A stretch of DNA of 64,000 nucleotides from Aurantiacibacter suaedae (GTDB lineage: Bacteria > Pseudomonadota > Alphaproteobacteria > Sphingomonadales > Sphingomonadaceae): positions 930,001 to 994,000 of the forward strand of contig NZ_SKCG01000001.1 of NCBI RefSeq assembly GCF_005434915.1, in the 5' to 3' direction. A program made the position numbers and the translations under genes. Shown one piece after another: positions 7,194-16,300 of this stretch. The notes under the pieces are model-generated. The model ran no database searches. It saw only the letters and a program-made list of their open reading frames with translations, and was not told the DNA's origin. Position 1 is the stretch's first letter, and every line of letters starts with the position of its first letter.

Positions 7194-9754
7194 AGCAGGT
7201 GCGCACCACGTGCCCCTATTGCGGGGTCGGTTGCGGGGTTGTGGCCCGGCCTGCCGAAGGGCGTGAGGTCGCCATTGCCGGCGATCCGAGCCACCCCGCC
7301 AACGGCGGCAAGCTGTGCTCCAAGGGCACTCACCTTGGCGAGACGACGGGGCTTGAAGGCCGCCTGCTTCATCCGATGATCGGCGAAACTCGCGTGACTT
7401 GGGACAGGGCCCTGGACGATGTCGCCGCGCGGATGGCCGATTGCGTGGCAGAACACGGGCCGGACAGTGTGGCTTTTTACGTTTCGGGCCAGCTGCTCAC
7501 CGAAGACTATTACGTCGCCAACAAGCTGATGAAGGGCTTTATCGGCAGCGGCAATATCGACACCAACAGCCGCCTGTGCATGGCCAGCGCTGTCGCCGCG
7601 CACAACCGGGCCTTCGGCGAAGACCTCGTGCCCTGCACTTATGAAGATCTCGACGAGGCCGAGCTGATCGTGCTGGTCGGCAGCAACACCGCCTGGTGTC
7701 ATCCGGTGGTCTGGCAGCGCATCGAAGCCGCGCGCGAGCGCAATGGCTGCAAGCTGGTGGTGATAGACCCGCGCCGCACGGAAACTGCCGAGCGGGCCGA
7801 TCTGCACGTTCCGATCAAACCGGATGGCGATGTTGCCTTGTTCGCAGCTCTGCTAGCCGAAATGGCCGCACGCGGGGTGATCGATGAAGCCTATCTGGCC
7901 GGTCATTGTGAGGTGCCCGAAGGCTATCTTGCAGGCCTCGATGCCGCTGCGCACGGGATCGAGCCGGCCATATTTAGCAGGCTCGCCGATCTCGTGGCTG
8001 CCAGCCAGCGCATGGTCACGCTGTTCAGCATGGGGGTCAACCAGTCGGCCAGCGGGACCGACAAGGGCAACGCGATCATCAACCTGCATCTGGCCACCGG
8101 CCGCATCGGCCTGCCCGGAGCCGGACCGTTCTCGATGACCGGGCAACCCAATGCGATGGGCGGGCGCGAAGTGGGCGGGCTAGCCAATATGCTCGCCTGT
8201 CACCTCGGCTTTGCGGACGACGAACGCTCTGCGGTTTCCGCTTTCTGGCAAGCTCCCAACTTGTGCGAGGGGCCCGGTCTGAAAGCGGTCGATATGTTCC
8301 GCGCGGTGCACGAGGGGCGGATCAAGTTCCTCTGGGTAATGGCCACCAATCCTGCCGTCTCGATGCCCGATGCCGCCTTCGTGCGCGAGGCGTTGGCGCG
8401 CTGCCCCAATGTGGTGGTTTCCGATGTCATCGCCGATACCGACACCGCGCGCTTCGCCAACGTGCGCCTGCCCGCACTGGCCTGGGGGGAGAAGGACGGC
8501 ACCGTCACCAACTCGGAGCGCACGGTAAGCCGTCAGCGCCCGATTTTCCCCGCACCCGGCGAAGCACGCGCCGACTGGCGCATCATGGCCGATGTGGCCG
8601 CAAGGCTGGGGCACGGGTCCGCCTTTGCCTATACCAGCCCCGCTGCGGTGTTCCGCGAATATGCGGCGATGACCTCGCTGGCCGCCGCACGCGGCAAGGT
8701 ACTCGATCTGACAGACAAGGCGGATATCACCGACGCGCAATACAATGCGCTGGAGCCGTTCCGCTGGGGCCGCGCGCACCCTTTGCGCGAGCACTTCCCC
8801 ACGCCCTCGGGCAAGGCGCGGCTGATGCCGGTCAGCCCGCCCGAGCTGGCGAGAAATGGTCTGAGCCTCAACACCGGGCGTTATCGCGACCAATGGCACA
8901 CGATGACCCGCACCGGACTCTCCCCTCGCCTGTCGGCGCACCGGCGCGAGCCGCTGCTCGAAGTCTCCCCCGGCGATGCTGCAAAGGCCAGGCTGGTCGA
9001 TGGCGGCCTGGGGCAGGTGACGACCGCGGCAGGCACGGCGACGTACCGCGTCTCTATCAGCGATGGCCAGGCTGAAGGCCAAGTGTTTGTGCCGATGCAC
9101 TGGACCGATGCGATGGCTGCATCGGGGCGAAGCGGCGCGCTGGTTGTAGCCGACACCGATCCACACTCCGGCCAGCCTGCTTTCAAGAACGTGGCTGTCG
9201 CCCTCGCGCCCGTCGCAAGCGAATGGCGCGCCTTCGTGCTTTCACGCCGGCCCGTTCAGCCGGAGGCCGCTTACTGGGTACGTTCGCGCGTTGCCGGCGG
9301 GTGGCTGACCGAGATCGAAGGGATAGGCGAAGCTGACCTCGCCGCATTGCTGCCCACCGGAACGATCAGTGAAGTGGCCGATCCCGCGCGCGGAATGCAG
9401 CGATTGGCGGTGAGCGATGCGACAGGAAAGCTGCTGGCTCTGGCTTACGTCACGCGCCGAGGCGTTTTGCCAGCGCGAGAGTGGTTGGTGCGCCAGTTTA
9501 CCGCCAGCGAGGCGTCGCTGCCCGAATTGCTGGCAGGCCGCCCGGCTGGTGCGCAGCCCGATGTCGGGCCGCTTCTTTGCGTGTGCCACGATGTCGGCGA
9601 AAACGCCGTGCGCGCTGCGATCTGCGCGGGGGCGAGCAGCGTGGCCGCGGTGGGCGCGGCCACCTGCGCGGGGACCAATTGCGGCTCGTGCCGCCCACAG
9701 ATCGCTCGTCTTCTCGAAGAAACGCTAGATCCAATGAAGGAGGCAGCCGAATGA
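7190..9754 (+). CDS. nasA: Assimilatory nitrate reductase catalytic subunit
   Basis: Cytoplasmic molybdenum enzyme reducing nitrate to nitrite, 854 residues. I choose TTG 7190, which overlaps the nirD stop (TTGA) and has GGGG seven bases upstream; GTG 7199 is the alternative, and starts further upstream only shadow nirD. The N-terminus TCPYCGVGCGV with a later LCSKG supplies the four [4Fe-4S] cysteines. The middle is a molybdopterin oxidoreductase with the RLCMAS region and the NPAVSMPD segment, followed by the dinucleotide-binding domain. The C-terminal 50 residues are a BFD-like [2Fe-2S] domain (CVCHDVGE...CGSCRPQ), typical of NasA-type enzymes. No separate reductase subunit is next to it. 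Confidence 0.95.
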   Translation: MKQVRTTCPYCGVGCGVVARPAEGREVAIAGDPSHPANGGKLCSKGTHLGETTGLEGRLLHPMIGETRVTWDRALDDVAARMADCVAEHGPDSVAFYVSGQLLTEDYYVANKLMKGFIGSGNIDTNSRLCMASAVAAHNRAFGEDLVPCTYEDLDEAELIVLVGSNTAWCHPVVWQRIEAARERNGCKLVVIDPRRTETAERADLHVPIKPDGDVALFAALLAEMAARGVIDEAYLAGHCEVPEGYLAGLDAAAHGIEPAIFSRLADLVAASQRMVTLFSMGVNQSASGTDKGNAIINLHLATGRIGLPGAGPFSMTGQPNAMGGREVGGLANMLACHLGFADDERSAVSAFWQAPNLCEGPGLKAVDMFRAVHEGRIKFLWVMATNPAVSMPDAAFVREALARCPNVVVSDVIADTDTARFANVRLPALAWGEKDGTVTNSERTVSRQRPIFPAPGEARADWRIMADVAARLGHGSAFAYTSPAAVFREYAAMTSLAAARGKVLDLTDKADITDAQYNALEPFRWGRAHPLREHFPTPSGKARLMPVSPPELARNGLSLNTGRYRDQWHTMTRTGLSPRLSAHRREPLLEVSPGDAAKARLVDGGLGQVTTAAGTATYRVSISDGQAEGQVFVPMHWTDAMAASGRSGALVVADTDPHSGQPAFKNVAVALAPVASEWRAFVLSRRPVQPEAAYWVRSRVAGGWLTEIEGIGEADLAALLPTGTISEVADPARGMQRLAVSDATGKLLALAYVTRRGVLPAREWLVRQFTASEASLPELLAGRPAGAQPDVGPLLCVCHDVGENAVRAAICAGASSVAAVGAATCAGTNCGSCRPQIARLLEETLDPMKEAAE

Positions 9755-10554
9755 TTGCTCAAGGCGAAGTGTGGCTGGTAGGCGCAGGCCCCGGTGATCC
9801 TGACCTGCTCACCCGCAAGGCGGAAAAGCTAATCTGCAGCGCCAGTGTGGTTTTCTACGATGCGCTGGTTGGCCCCGGCGTACTGGACATGGTTCCGCCG
9901 GCAACACGGTTGGTAAGCGTGGGCAAGCGCGCGGGACGGCACAGCAAGGATCAGCGCACCATTGATGCCCTGCTGGTCGAAGCAGCGCTCGCGGGCGAGC
10001 GGGTTGTGCGGCTCAAGGGCGGCGATCCTTCCATTTTTGGCCGCTCACAGGAAGAACTGGCGGCCTGCCGCGCTGTGGGTGTGCCGGTGCACATCTGCCC
10101 TGGAGTAACTGCGGCCAGCGCTGCGGTAGCAAGCCTGGGCGCCTCGCTCACGCTGCGTGGACTGGCACGACGGGTCACCTTCGTCACCGCCCACCTGCGC
10201 AAAGGCGCTCCGCCAGACCTCGATTGGAAGGCACTGGCCGATCCTCAGGCGAGCATCGCCGTTTATATGGGCAAGCAGGCGGCGGCGGCGGTGTCGAGCG
10301 GGCTGCTGGGAGCGGGGCTCGCTGGAGACACCCCCGTGGCGATGGTAGAAAACGCCAGCCTGCCAACCGAACGGCTGTTCCGGACCCGCCTGGACCTGCT
10401 CCCCATCGCTGCCCGCACCGCGCTGGGCGATGGTCCTGCGTTGCTACTGATCGGCGAGGCGGTCAGGCTTGGGACGGTCCCAAGCGCAACTCAAGGCTCG
10501 GATGCAGTCACTCAGGAAAAACCAATTAGTTTGTCGCGAGCGAACTGCGTGTAA
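9751..10554 (+). CDS. cobA: Uroporphyrinogen-III C-methyltransferase
   Basis: Methylates uroporphyrinogen III twice with S-adenosylmethionine to give precorrin-2, the precursor of siroheme and cobalamin. The 267-residue protein starts at ATG 9751 after AAGGAGG, overlapping the nasA stop by four bases (ATGA). SUMT motifs are present: VGAGPGDPDLLT near the N-terminus and LKGGDPSIFGR around 89-99. It is a stand-alone methyltransferase without the CysG dehydrogenase/chelatase half. Being last in the nitrite reductase operon matches the siroheme demand of NirB. The C-terminal 25 residues are non-conserved. It converges on the nsrR-like gene with only four bases between the stops. Confidence 0.94.
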   Translation: MIAQGEVWLVGAGPGDPDLLTRKAEKLICSASVVFYDALVGPGVLDMVPPATRLVSVGKRAGRHSKDQRTIDALLVEAALAGERVVRLKGGDPSIFGRSQEELAACRAVGVPVHICPGVTAASAAVASLGASLTLRGLARRVTFVTAHLRKGAPPDLDWKALADPQASIAVYMGKQAAAAVSSGLLGAGLAGDTPVAMVENASLPTERLFRTRLDLLPIAARTALGDGPALLLIGEAVRLGTVPSATQGSDAVTQEKPISLSRANCV

Positions 10555-10558
10555 AGCC

Positions 10559-11002
10559 TTAACGCCGGACCTGTTGCGGAGCGTCCACCGGCACCAGGAG
10601 ATGCGAAAAATCGCCCTTGCGCGCCAGGACATCGGCCAGTGAGTAGCCATCCAGCACCTTGAGGAATGCAAGCAGCGCCTCGTCGAGCACGCTGGTGAGG
10701 CCGCAGGCTCGAGCAATCACGCAGGCCCCGCAGCCGACCAGATCGAAATCGTCCTCGGTGTGGCGAACCAGCTCGCCGACGTTGATCTCCTGCGGCGGTC
10801 GGGCGAGACGAATCCCACCGTTGCGTCCGCGCACGCTTTCCAGATAGCCTGCGTTCACCAGATCGTTGACCACCTTCATCAGGTGGTTTTGCGAGATGGC
10901 ATAGGCGCGCGCAATGGCCGCGATCGAGGCCAGCTCGCCCGGCTGCCGCCCCAGGTATAGCAACACCCGCATGGCATAGTCGGTGTAGCGCGTCAGGCGC
11001 AT
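10559..11002 (-). CDS. nsrR: Rrf2-family iron-sulfur regulator, NsrR-like
   Basis: Predicted nitric-oxide-sensing repressor, 147 residues. The start ATG 11002 (MRLTRYTDYAMRVL) matches the Rrf2 N-terminus; the longer reading frame runs into the operator region. A winged helix spans about 1-75 (ISQNHLMKVVNDL recognition region, RGRNGGIRLARP wing). Cysteines C91, C94 and C100 are the putative cluster ligands, in the same part of the protein as in NsrR, but the first gap is two residues, shorter than the four or more of well-studied members. It is divergent from the haemoglobin-oxidase genes, the expected targets. IscR or RirA function is less likely because no isc or siderophore genes adjoin. 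Confidence 0.82.
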   Translation of the reverse strand: MRLTRYTDYAMRVLLYLGRQPGELASIAAIARAYAISQNHLMKVVNDLVNAGYLESVRGRNGGIRLARPPQEINVGELVRHTEDDFDLVGCGACVIARACGLTSVLDEALLAFLKVLDGYSLADVLARKGDFSHLLVPVDAPQQVRR

Positions 11003-11023
11003 CGCAGCTCCGCAAGAATAATC

Positions 11024-11040
11024 ATGCATCCTTATTGCAT
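11024..11040. promoter_or_regulatory. Candidate NsrR operator 1
   Basis: A 17-base imperfect palindrome ATGCATCCTTATTGCAT lies 21 bases upstream of the nsrR-like start in the divergent intergenic region. Its half-sites and spacing match the known NsrR consensus core (ATGCAT-type halves in a 17-base frame). Its 3' end TTGCAT could also serve as a -35 element for the haemoglobin gene. Function is inferred. Confidence 0.55.
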
Positions 11041-11060
11041 GTTTTTCTCCGCGAGTATAG

Positions 11061-11077
11061 ATGCATCCACGATACAT
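11061..11077. promoter_or_regulatory. Candidate NsrR operator 2
   Basis: A second 17-base element ATGCATCCACGATACAT shares its first eight bases with operator 1 and has the same frame; the centres are 37 bases apart. It overlaps a TATAGA sequence (11056-11061) that could be the -10 of the truncated haemoglobin promoter and lies 18 bases before that gene's start, a fitting place for a repressor. Confidence 0.5.
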
Positions 11078-11094
11078 GATTTGGAGTCGCAGCC

Positions 11095-11532
11095 ATGCCA
11101 GCTCTCAATATCGACGAACCCGGCCTCGCTCGTCTGGTCGACACGTTCTACGCCCGCGTCCGTGCCGACGCGGAACTCGGCCCGATCTTCAACGACGCCA
11201 TCCACGACTGGCCCGAGCACCTGGAGAAGCTCAGCGCTTTCTGGTCGTCGGTCATGCTCACCAGCGGACGCTACAAAGGCCAGCCGGTGCCCGCGCATGT
11301 GAAACATCGGGGTCGCATAACGCCCGCCCTGTTCGCGCGCTGGCTCGCGCTCTGGGCCGAGACCACCGACGAACTGATGGCTCCCGATGCTGCCGCGGCC
11401 TTGCAAGCCAAGGCCGCGCGTATCGCCGAAAGCCTGAAGCTCGCGATGTTCTTCCGGCTGGATGGCCAGCCAACCCCAAAACCTTCTCCCCGCCCCACCC
11501 GCGCGACAGCAGCCGCGACGGACCATGCCTGA
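11095..11532 (+). CDS. Group III truncated haemoglobin
   Basis: Small cytoplasmic haem protein of 145 residues whose family binds oxygen and nitric oxide and takes part in NO detoxification. The globin pattern is visible: [12 protein letters not shown] (helix B), [19 protein letters not shown], and the proximal-histidine region PVPAHVKH (H68/H71). The C-terminal 20 residues are a Pro/Ala/Thr-rich tail without conservation. Start ATG 11095 is preceded by TTGGAG at 11081-11086. It is first in a short operon with alternative oxidase and a DUF1971 gene, divergent from the NsrR-like regulator, which supports a role in nitric-oxide stress from nitrite metabolism next door. Confidence 0.85.
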   Translation: MPALNIDEPGLARLVDTFYARVRADAELGPIFNDAIHDWPEHLEKLSAFWSSVMLTSGRYKGQPVPAHVKHRGRITPALFARWLALWAETTDELMAPDAAAALQAKAARIAESLKLAMFFRLDGQPTPKPSPRPTRATAAATDHA

Positions 11533-11548
11533 CAAGGAGTATGCTGCC

Positions 11549-12235
11549 ATGACCGACATTCCACTGGTCGACCTCACAGTCCACCACGCTCCGCGCGATC
11601 TGCGTGACCGGATCGCGCTCGGTTTTACCAAGGTCTTGCGCTTCTGCGCTGATACCTTCTTTGCCAAGCGTTACGGGCACCGCGCCATCGTGCTCGAAAC
11701 CGTCGCCGCCGTGCCGGGAATGGTCGGGGCCACACTTACCCATCTCAGGTGCCTGCGCCGAATGCAGGGTGACAACGGCTGGATCCGCACCCTGATGGAA
11801 GAGGCAGAGAACGAGCGGATGCACCTGATGACCTTCATCGAGGTCGCCCAGCCGTCGCTGTTCGAGCGGCTGGTAATCCTGTTGGTGCAATGGGTGTTCT
11901 ATCTCGCCTTCTTCGGACTTTATCTCGTAAGCGCCCGCACCGCGCACCGTGTGGTAGGCTATTTCGAGGAGGAGGCGGTGATCAGCTACACTCTCTACCT
12001 CAAGGAGATCGACGAGGGCCGCAGCCCGAATGTCCCCGCACCCATGATCGCCCGTCGCTACTGGAAGTTGCCCGATACGGCCACCTTGCGCGACGTGGTG
12101 CTGGTTGTCCGCGCCGACGAGGCGCATCATCGCGACGTCAACCACGGCTTCGCCGATGAACTGGCAGGCGAGGCTGCACCCTTGAGCGTTGCCCCCTATC
12201 CCGAACATGCCGACGATATCCGGCTAGCGGCTTGA
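11549..12235 (+). CDS. aox: Alternative oxidase (di-iron ubiquinol oxidase)
   Basis: Membrane-bound quinol oxidase that passes electrons to oxygen without haem, hence insensitive to cyanide and nitric oxide. The 228-residue protein has all di-iron ligand motifs: LET (E50), NERMHL (E89, H92), FEEEAV (E140-E142) and ADEAHH (E191, H194), with hydrophobic helices around 48-68 and 105-128 for interfacial membrane binding. ATG 11549 is preferred because AAGGAGT lies nine bases upstream; ATG 11525 (MPDKEYAAM) is an in-frame alternative overlapping the haemoglobin stop. It sits 16 bases after the haemoglobin gene. Regulation of bacterial AOX by NsrR is known in Vibrio; here it is inferred from the operators. 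Confidence 0.94.
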   Translation: MTDIPLVDLTVHHAPRDLRDRIALGFTKVLRFCADTFFAKRYGHRAIVLETVAAVPGMVGATLTHLRCLRRMQGDNGWIRTLMEEAENERMHLMTFIEVAQPSLFERLVILLVQWVFYLAFFGLYLVSARTAHRVVGYFEEEAVISYTLYLKEIDEGRSPNVPAPMIARRYWKLPDTATLRDVVLVVRADEAHHRDVNHGFADELAGEAAPLSVAPYPEHADDIRLAA

Positions 12236-12237
12236 CC

Positions 12238-12516
12238 ATGTCAGAACCAGGCCCCTATCGCTCCACCCCTGTATTCGATCAGGATAGCCTGCCCGCTGCC
12301 CTGCGCGCCCGCCACGATACAAAGGCGGGCGTATGGGGAGTGATCCGGGTGCTAGAGGGGGAGCTGAAGCTTACCTATCTCGATCCGGCCAGCGAAGTGA
12401 TCCTCACCCCCGCCCAGCCGGGCCTGATCCAGCCGCAGCAGCCGCATTTCGTCACGCCCGTGGACGCTATGAAAATGCAGGTAGATTTCTGGGATCAGGC
12501 TCCACCCGGTTTCTGA
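12238..12516 (+). CDS. DUF1971 domain protein (cupin-like, TehB N-terminal type)
   Basis: Small 92-residue protein matching the DUF1971 family, which occurs alone or fused to the tellurite-resistance methyltransferase TehB. Typical pattern: LPAALRARHDTKAGVWG, then VLEGEL, then LTPAQPGLIQPQQPHFV, a cupin-like beta structure. ATG 12238 lies two bases after the alternative oxidase stop; a TTG at 12232 would overlap it. No methyltransferase is present. Function is unknown; co-transcription with haemoglobin and oxidase suggests a part in the nitrosative response. Confidence 0.75.
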   Translation: MSEPGPYRSTPVFDQDSLPAALRARHDTKAGVWGVIRVLEGELKLTYLDPASEVILTPAQPGLIQPQQPHFVTPVDAMKMQVDFWDQAPPGF

Positions 12517-12523
12517 CGCAGGT

Positions 12524-13290
12524 TGGCCTGCTCCGCAGAGAGTGGTTCGTTTGAAAGTTTGGATTTCGGCTGTTTACGGCTTGAAAGAAGCTGATGAATG
12601 GCGCGGAAGAGATCCACGCCAGAACGGATTATCGGACTGCTGCGAGAGGCCGAAGTTCGGCTGTCGCAAGGAGAGAACGTTGGTACGATCAGCCGGTCGC
12701 TAGGGATCTCGGAGCAGGGCTATTATCGCTGGCGCAAGGAATATGGGGGGCTGAAAGTCAGCCAGGCGAGACGCTTGAAGGATGTGGAGAAGGAGAACCA
12801 GCGGCTGCGGCGAAGGTTGGGTGGTCAATACCAAGCGGATCTGGCGTCGCTAAGAGCTCAAGGTTCCACAAAGACAATCCGAGCGCGATCGTCTGTGGTT
12901 TAACGATGGATCATGCGTGCGTCTGCGCCCGTAATATCCTGGCCATGTGTGGAGCTATGAAATTGTCATGGATCGCACCCATGACGCGAAGGCGTTGCGC
13001 ATGCTCACCGCCAATGCCGTACGCGACTGGCTAGGTCGGATCGGCGTGCAGAGGCTCTACATCGAGCCGGGATCGCCATGGGGAATGGTTACCATGAAAG
13101 CTTCACCGGCAAGCTCCGGGACAAGCTACCCAACGGGGAAATCTTCTATACGCTGACGGAAGCGGGCCTCCTGATCGAGCGCTGGCGCATCCACTAGAAC
13201 ACCATTCGGCCGTACTCATCGCTCGGATACCAGCCGCCAGAACTCTAGCCTAACCGGTGGACCACCCTGATCGTGCAGGTGCGCAGGCCA
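12524..13290. mobile_element. Decayed IS3-family insertion sequence
   Basis: The remains of an IS3-type element enclosing broken orfA and orfB. Possible terminal inverted repeats are TGGCCTGC at 12524-12531 and its complement GCAGGCCA at 13283-13290. The length, 767 bases, is far below the roughly 1.2 kb of an intact element, so much of orfB is deleted. I see no matching target duplication outside the repeats. It marks the left edge of the accessory zone. Confidence 0.55.
12598..13248 (+). pseudogene. IS3-family transposase remnant (orfA plus broken orfB)
   Basis: ATG 12598 opens an OrfA-like helix-turn-helix (SLGISEQGYYRWRKEYGGLK) with a following leucine-zipper-type segment. The frame then passes into out-of-frame OrfB sequence: an RLWFNDGSCVRLRP segment and VWSYEIVMDRTHDAKALRML, followed at once by VRDWLGRIGVQRLYIEPGSPW, so the central catalytic part is deleted. 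A frameshift near 13079 leads to NGYHESFTGKLRDKLPNGE, and a stop at 13195 replaces the usual tyrosine before NTIRPYSSLGYQPP, ending at 13248. At least three stops and one frameshift make it inactive. Confidence 0.85.
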
Positions 13291-13307
13291 TCATACCACG
13301 CCTCGCA

Positions 13308-16300
13308 TCACCTGGCTTCGTCCCCCGATTGGCGAAGGACGAGCCGCGCGATGGCGGGCAGGACGAAGAGCGTGAGCGCGGTTGCGGTGATCAATCCGCC
13401 GATTACGACAGTTGCCAACGGGCGCTGGACTTCTGCGCCAGTGCCGGTTGCGAGCGCCATCGGCACGAAGCCGAGCGAGGCCACCAGTGCTGTCATCAGC
13501 ACCGGCCGCAGCCTCGCCAATGCCCCGTCGGCGATCGCGTGGTCTAGAGCCATACCTCTGGCCAGCCGCTGGCGTATCGCGGTCATCATCACGAGCCCGT
13601 TCAATACCGCGACACCCGATAGGGCGATGAAACCCACGGCGGCGGACACCGAGAACGGCATTCCTCTCAGCGCGAGGGCGAAAACACCGCCTGTCAGCGC
13701 CATCGGGATCGCACTGAACACCGCGAGTGCCGGAACCCAGCCGCCGAGCGCCATGAACAGGAGCAGCAACACCAGCGCGAAGCAGACCGGCACGACAAGG
13801 GCGAGCCTTTCCTGCGCGGCCTGAAGGTTCTGGTATTGCCCGCCCCATTCGATGAACGTGGCAGGGGGGAGTTCGACGCTTGCGGAGACGCCTGCGCGCG
13901 CCTCCTCCACGAACGAGCCGAGATCGCGTTCGCGCACATTCGCCGACACGATCACCAGCCGCCGCCCCTGTTCGCGCCGAACCTCGGCAAGACCATCGAC
14001 CACCTGGAAATCCGCCAGCGTCCGGAGCGGAACCGTGACTCCGCCATCGAGAACGATGGGTAGCGCGCCGAGCTGATCGAAATCGTTGCGGGCGGAGTGC
14101 TCAAGCCGCACGACGACATCGAAACGGCGGTCGCCCTCGAAAACCAGCCCCGCCGGGCGACCACCCAGCGCAATCGCCACGGATTGGGCGACGTCCTCCA
14201 CGGTCAGGCCGTAGCGGGCTATCATCGGGCGGTCGAAGGCGATGTCGAGCGTGGGGAAGCCGGTAACCTGCTGCACCTTGACGTCCGCCGCACCCTCGAC
14301 CCCGCGCAGCACCTCGGCCACGTCTCCGGCCGAGCGGGTCAGCGCGTTGAGGTCGTCGCCATAAAGCTTCACCGCGACATCACCTCGAACCCCTGCAATC
14401 AGCTCGTTGAAGCGTAACTCGATGGGTTGGCTGAACTCATAGAGATTACCGACCAGACCGCTCAGCGATTCCTCCATTTGTGCGACAAGTTCGTCCTTCG
14501 ACAGGTCGGGATCGGGCCACTCCTCGCGCGGCTTCAGGATAACGTAGGCGTCGGAGGCGTTCGGCGGCATGGGATCGCTCGCGACCTCGGCCGTGCCGGT
14601 GCGCGAGAAGACCAGCTCGACTTGCGGGAAGCTCTCCAGTCTATTCTCGACCTGTCTCTGCATCGCGACCGATCGTTCGAGCGAGGTCGAGGGTATCCGC
14701 AGCGACTGAACGGCGATGTCACGTTCATCAAGTTGCGGCGTAAACTCGCTGCCGAGGAAGGTGAACACGATGGCCGCTGCGGCGAAGAGCCCGGCGCCCG
14801 CTCCTATCACCGGCCAAGGGCGCGCGATGGCGCGGCGCACTGCCGGGCCATAGCGTTCCTTCACGACCCGGACAGGCTTGGCCTCCCTCTCGGTCAGCTT
14901 GCGATTGAGGAGCACCGCAATCATCGCGGGGACGAAGGTCAGCGACAGCACGAAGGCCGAGGCAAGCGCCAGCATCACCGTGATCGCCATCGGAGAGAAC
15001 GTCTTGCCCTCGACACCGGTGAAGGTGAGCAGCGGCGCATAGACGAGCAGGATGATCGCCTGTCCGTAAACGGTCGGCTTGATCATCTCCTGCGCTGCTG
15101 CCCGCGTCTCTGTCAGGCGTTCGCCGAGGCTGAGCAGCCTGCCCTCGCCGTGCTGCCGTGCGGCCAGCCGTGCGACGCTGTTCTCGACGATGATGACCGC
15201 GCCATCGACGATGAGGCCGAAGTCCAGCGCGCCAAGACTCATCAGATTGCCCGAGACACCGAGCTTGTTCATTCCCACGGCGGCCATCAGCATTGAGATC
15301 GGAATGACCAGTGCGGCGATAATCGCTGCCCGGATATTACCGAGCATCAGGAACAGGACGGCGATGACCAGCAGCGCGCCTTCGACAAGGTTTGCCTCCA
15401 CCGTGGCGATGGTCGCATCGACGAGGGAGGAGCGGTTGTAGACGATCTCGGCAACCACACCGGCAGGAAGCGAGGCGCGCACCTCGTCCAGCCGCTCGGC
15501 CGAGGCGGCTGCCACGGTGCGGCTGTTCTCGCCGCTTCGCATGAGGACGGTGCCCACGACAGCCTCCTCGCCATTGAGCGAGGCGGCACCGGTTCTGAGG
15601 TCGCCGCCGATGCGAACCGACGCGACATCCCTGATCCGGATCGGGACGCCCTCGCGGGTCGCGACCACCGCCTGCTCAATGTCCTGCGTGCCGCCGAGCC
15701 GCGCATCGACGCGGACGAGCAGCGCCTCCCCGGCGCGATCGACGAAGTTGGCGCCCTCGGCCACATTCGCCGCCTCCAGCGCTTCGATCATCGAATTGAA
15801 CGAGAGGCCGTAGCCGGTAAGACGGGCGGGATCGGGCTGGACGAGGAACTGTTTTTCATAGCCACCAATCGAGTCCACGCCGGCAACCCCGTCGATGGAG
15901 CGCATCAGCGGAGCGACGACCCAGTCCTGCACCGTGCGCAAGTAGGTGGCCTTGGCGACCTCCGTGTCGAGGCGTTCGCCGCGCTCGGTGATGAAGCTGC
16001 CGTCCGACTGCCAGCCCGTCCGGCCACCGGTCGTAGCACCGCGACCTGCCGGATGCTCGTATTCGATGGTGTACATCAAGACTTCGCCAAGACCCGTCGA
16101 GATCGGCCCCATCGTCGGTTCCGCCCCTTCCGGCAGCGCGGCACCGATGGGGGCGAGCCGTTCGTTCACCTGTTGGCGCGCGAAGTAGATGTCGGTCCCC
16201 TCTTCGAAGATCGCGGTTACCTGGCTGAAGCCATTGCGCGAGATCGAGCGGGTCATCTCCAACCCGTCGATCCCGGCCAGTCCTGTCTCGATGGGAAAGG

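Noticed and set aside
14427..15296. 289-codon open frame on the plus strand
   Set aside because: Antisense to czcA and low-complexity (His/Arg/Gln-rich) without domains.
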